From the NCBI GenBank assembly GCA_016936695.1, contig JAFGXK010000248.1:1-40908 (forward strand): a stretch of 40,908 nucleotides of DNA, read 5' to 3'. The notes under the pieces were generated by a model. That model did no database searches and was not told the origin of the DNA. It saw only the letters and a list, made by a program, of their open reading frames with translations. This DNA comes from Bacteroidales bacterium (GTDB lineage: Bacteria; Bacteroidota; Bacteroidia; Bacteroidales; VadinHA17). Positions within the stretch are counted from its first letter, which is position 1; each line of letters begins with the position of its first letter. Below are positions 40,898-40,908 of this stretch, piece after piece. Both the position numbers and the translations under genes were made by a program.

Positions 40898-40908
40898 GCT
40901 GATTAAGC

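Overview
This window looks like chromosomal DNA of an anaerobic member of the Bacteroidota, probably Bacteroidales-like. The evidence is the gene set (LytS/LytTR pairs, SiaB-like kinase, TlpA-type lipoproteins, GldL-like motifs, GH97, eukaryote-like glycogen enzymes), the lack of Shine-Dalgarno sequences, and several exact TAnnTTTG -7 boxes typical of Bacteroidota promoters. A glycyl radical enzyme and a hybrid-cluster protein point to anaerobic life. I cannot name the genus. I see no rRNA, tRNA, CRISPR array, transposase or phage gene. No gene-free stretch exceeds 300 bases; the longest are 13188-13459 and 38343-38595.

Layout. 1-2782: a PadR regulator overlapping a HAAS-like/GldL-like membrane protein, then a second protein with the same repeats. 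2926-9377: a MacAB-TolC-type efflux operon ending in its own LytS/LytTR two-component system. 9398-9515: a small inverted repeat family at the operon end. 9493-13187 (minus): GH97 glycosidase and hybrid-cluster protein. 13460-14998: ComM/YifB ATPase. 15003-19279 (minus): radical SAM activase, YbiW-like glycyl radical enzyme and ROK sugar kinase, tightly packed. 19443-20579: a tandem SiaB-like kinase. 20556-23674 (minus): two TlpA-like lipoproteins and an LpxH-like hydrolase. 23840-34845: glycogen/alpha-glucan metabolism: debranching enzyme, GT4, GH57, a giant glycogen synthase-phosphorylase fusion, and a convergent branching enzyme. 34952-40821: housekeeping genes (ribF, ahcY, greA, HIT, comF, ruvC) with a Rieske-like lipoprotein and a small basic secreted protein.

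Two stories stand out. First, the glycyl radical trio closely resembles E. coli YbiW/YbiY, reported to open 1,5-anhydroglucitol-6-phosphate. Here it is paired with a ROK kinase lacking a normally conserved glutamate, and it lies 4.6 kb from a full glycogen gene set. That suggests a PTS-independent anhydrosugar route from alpha-glucan. Second, the PadR-linked membrane proteins carry five copies of a GldL-type transmembrane hairpin at exact 60-residue spacing, followed by a GldM-like helix and an extracytoplasmic domain. None of the hairpins has an acidic residue in its second helix. This looks like a sensor or structural device built from gliding-motor parts rather than a motor. Both are inferences from sequence reading alone.
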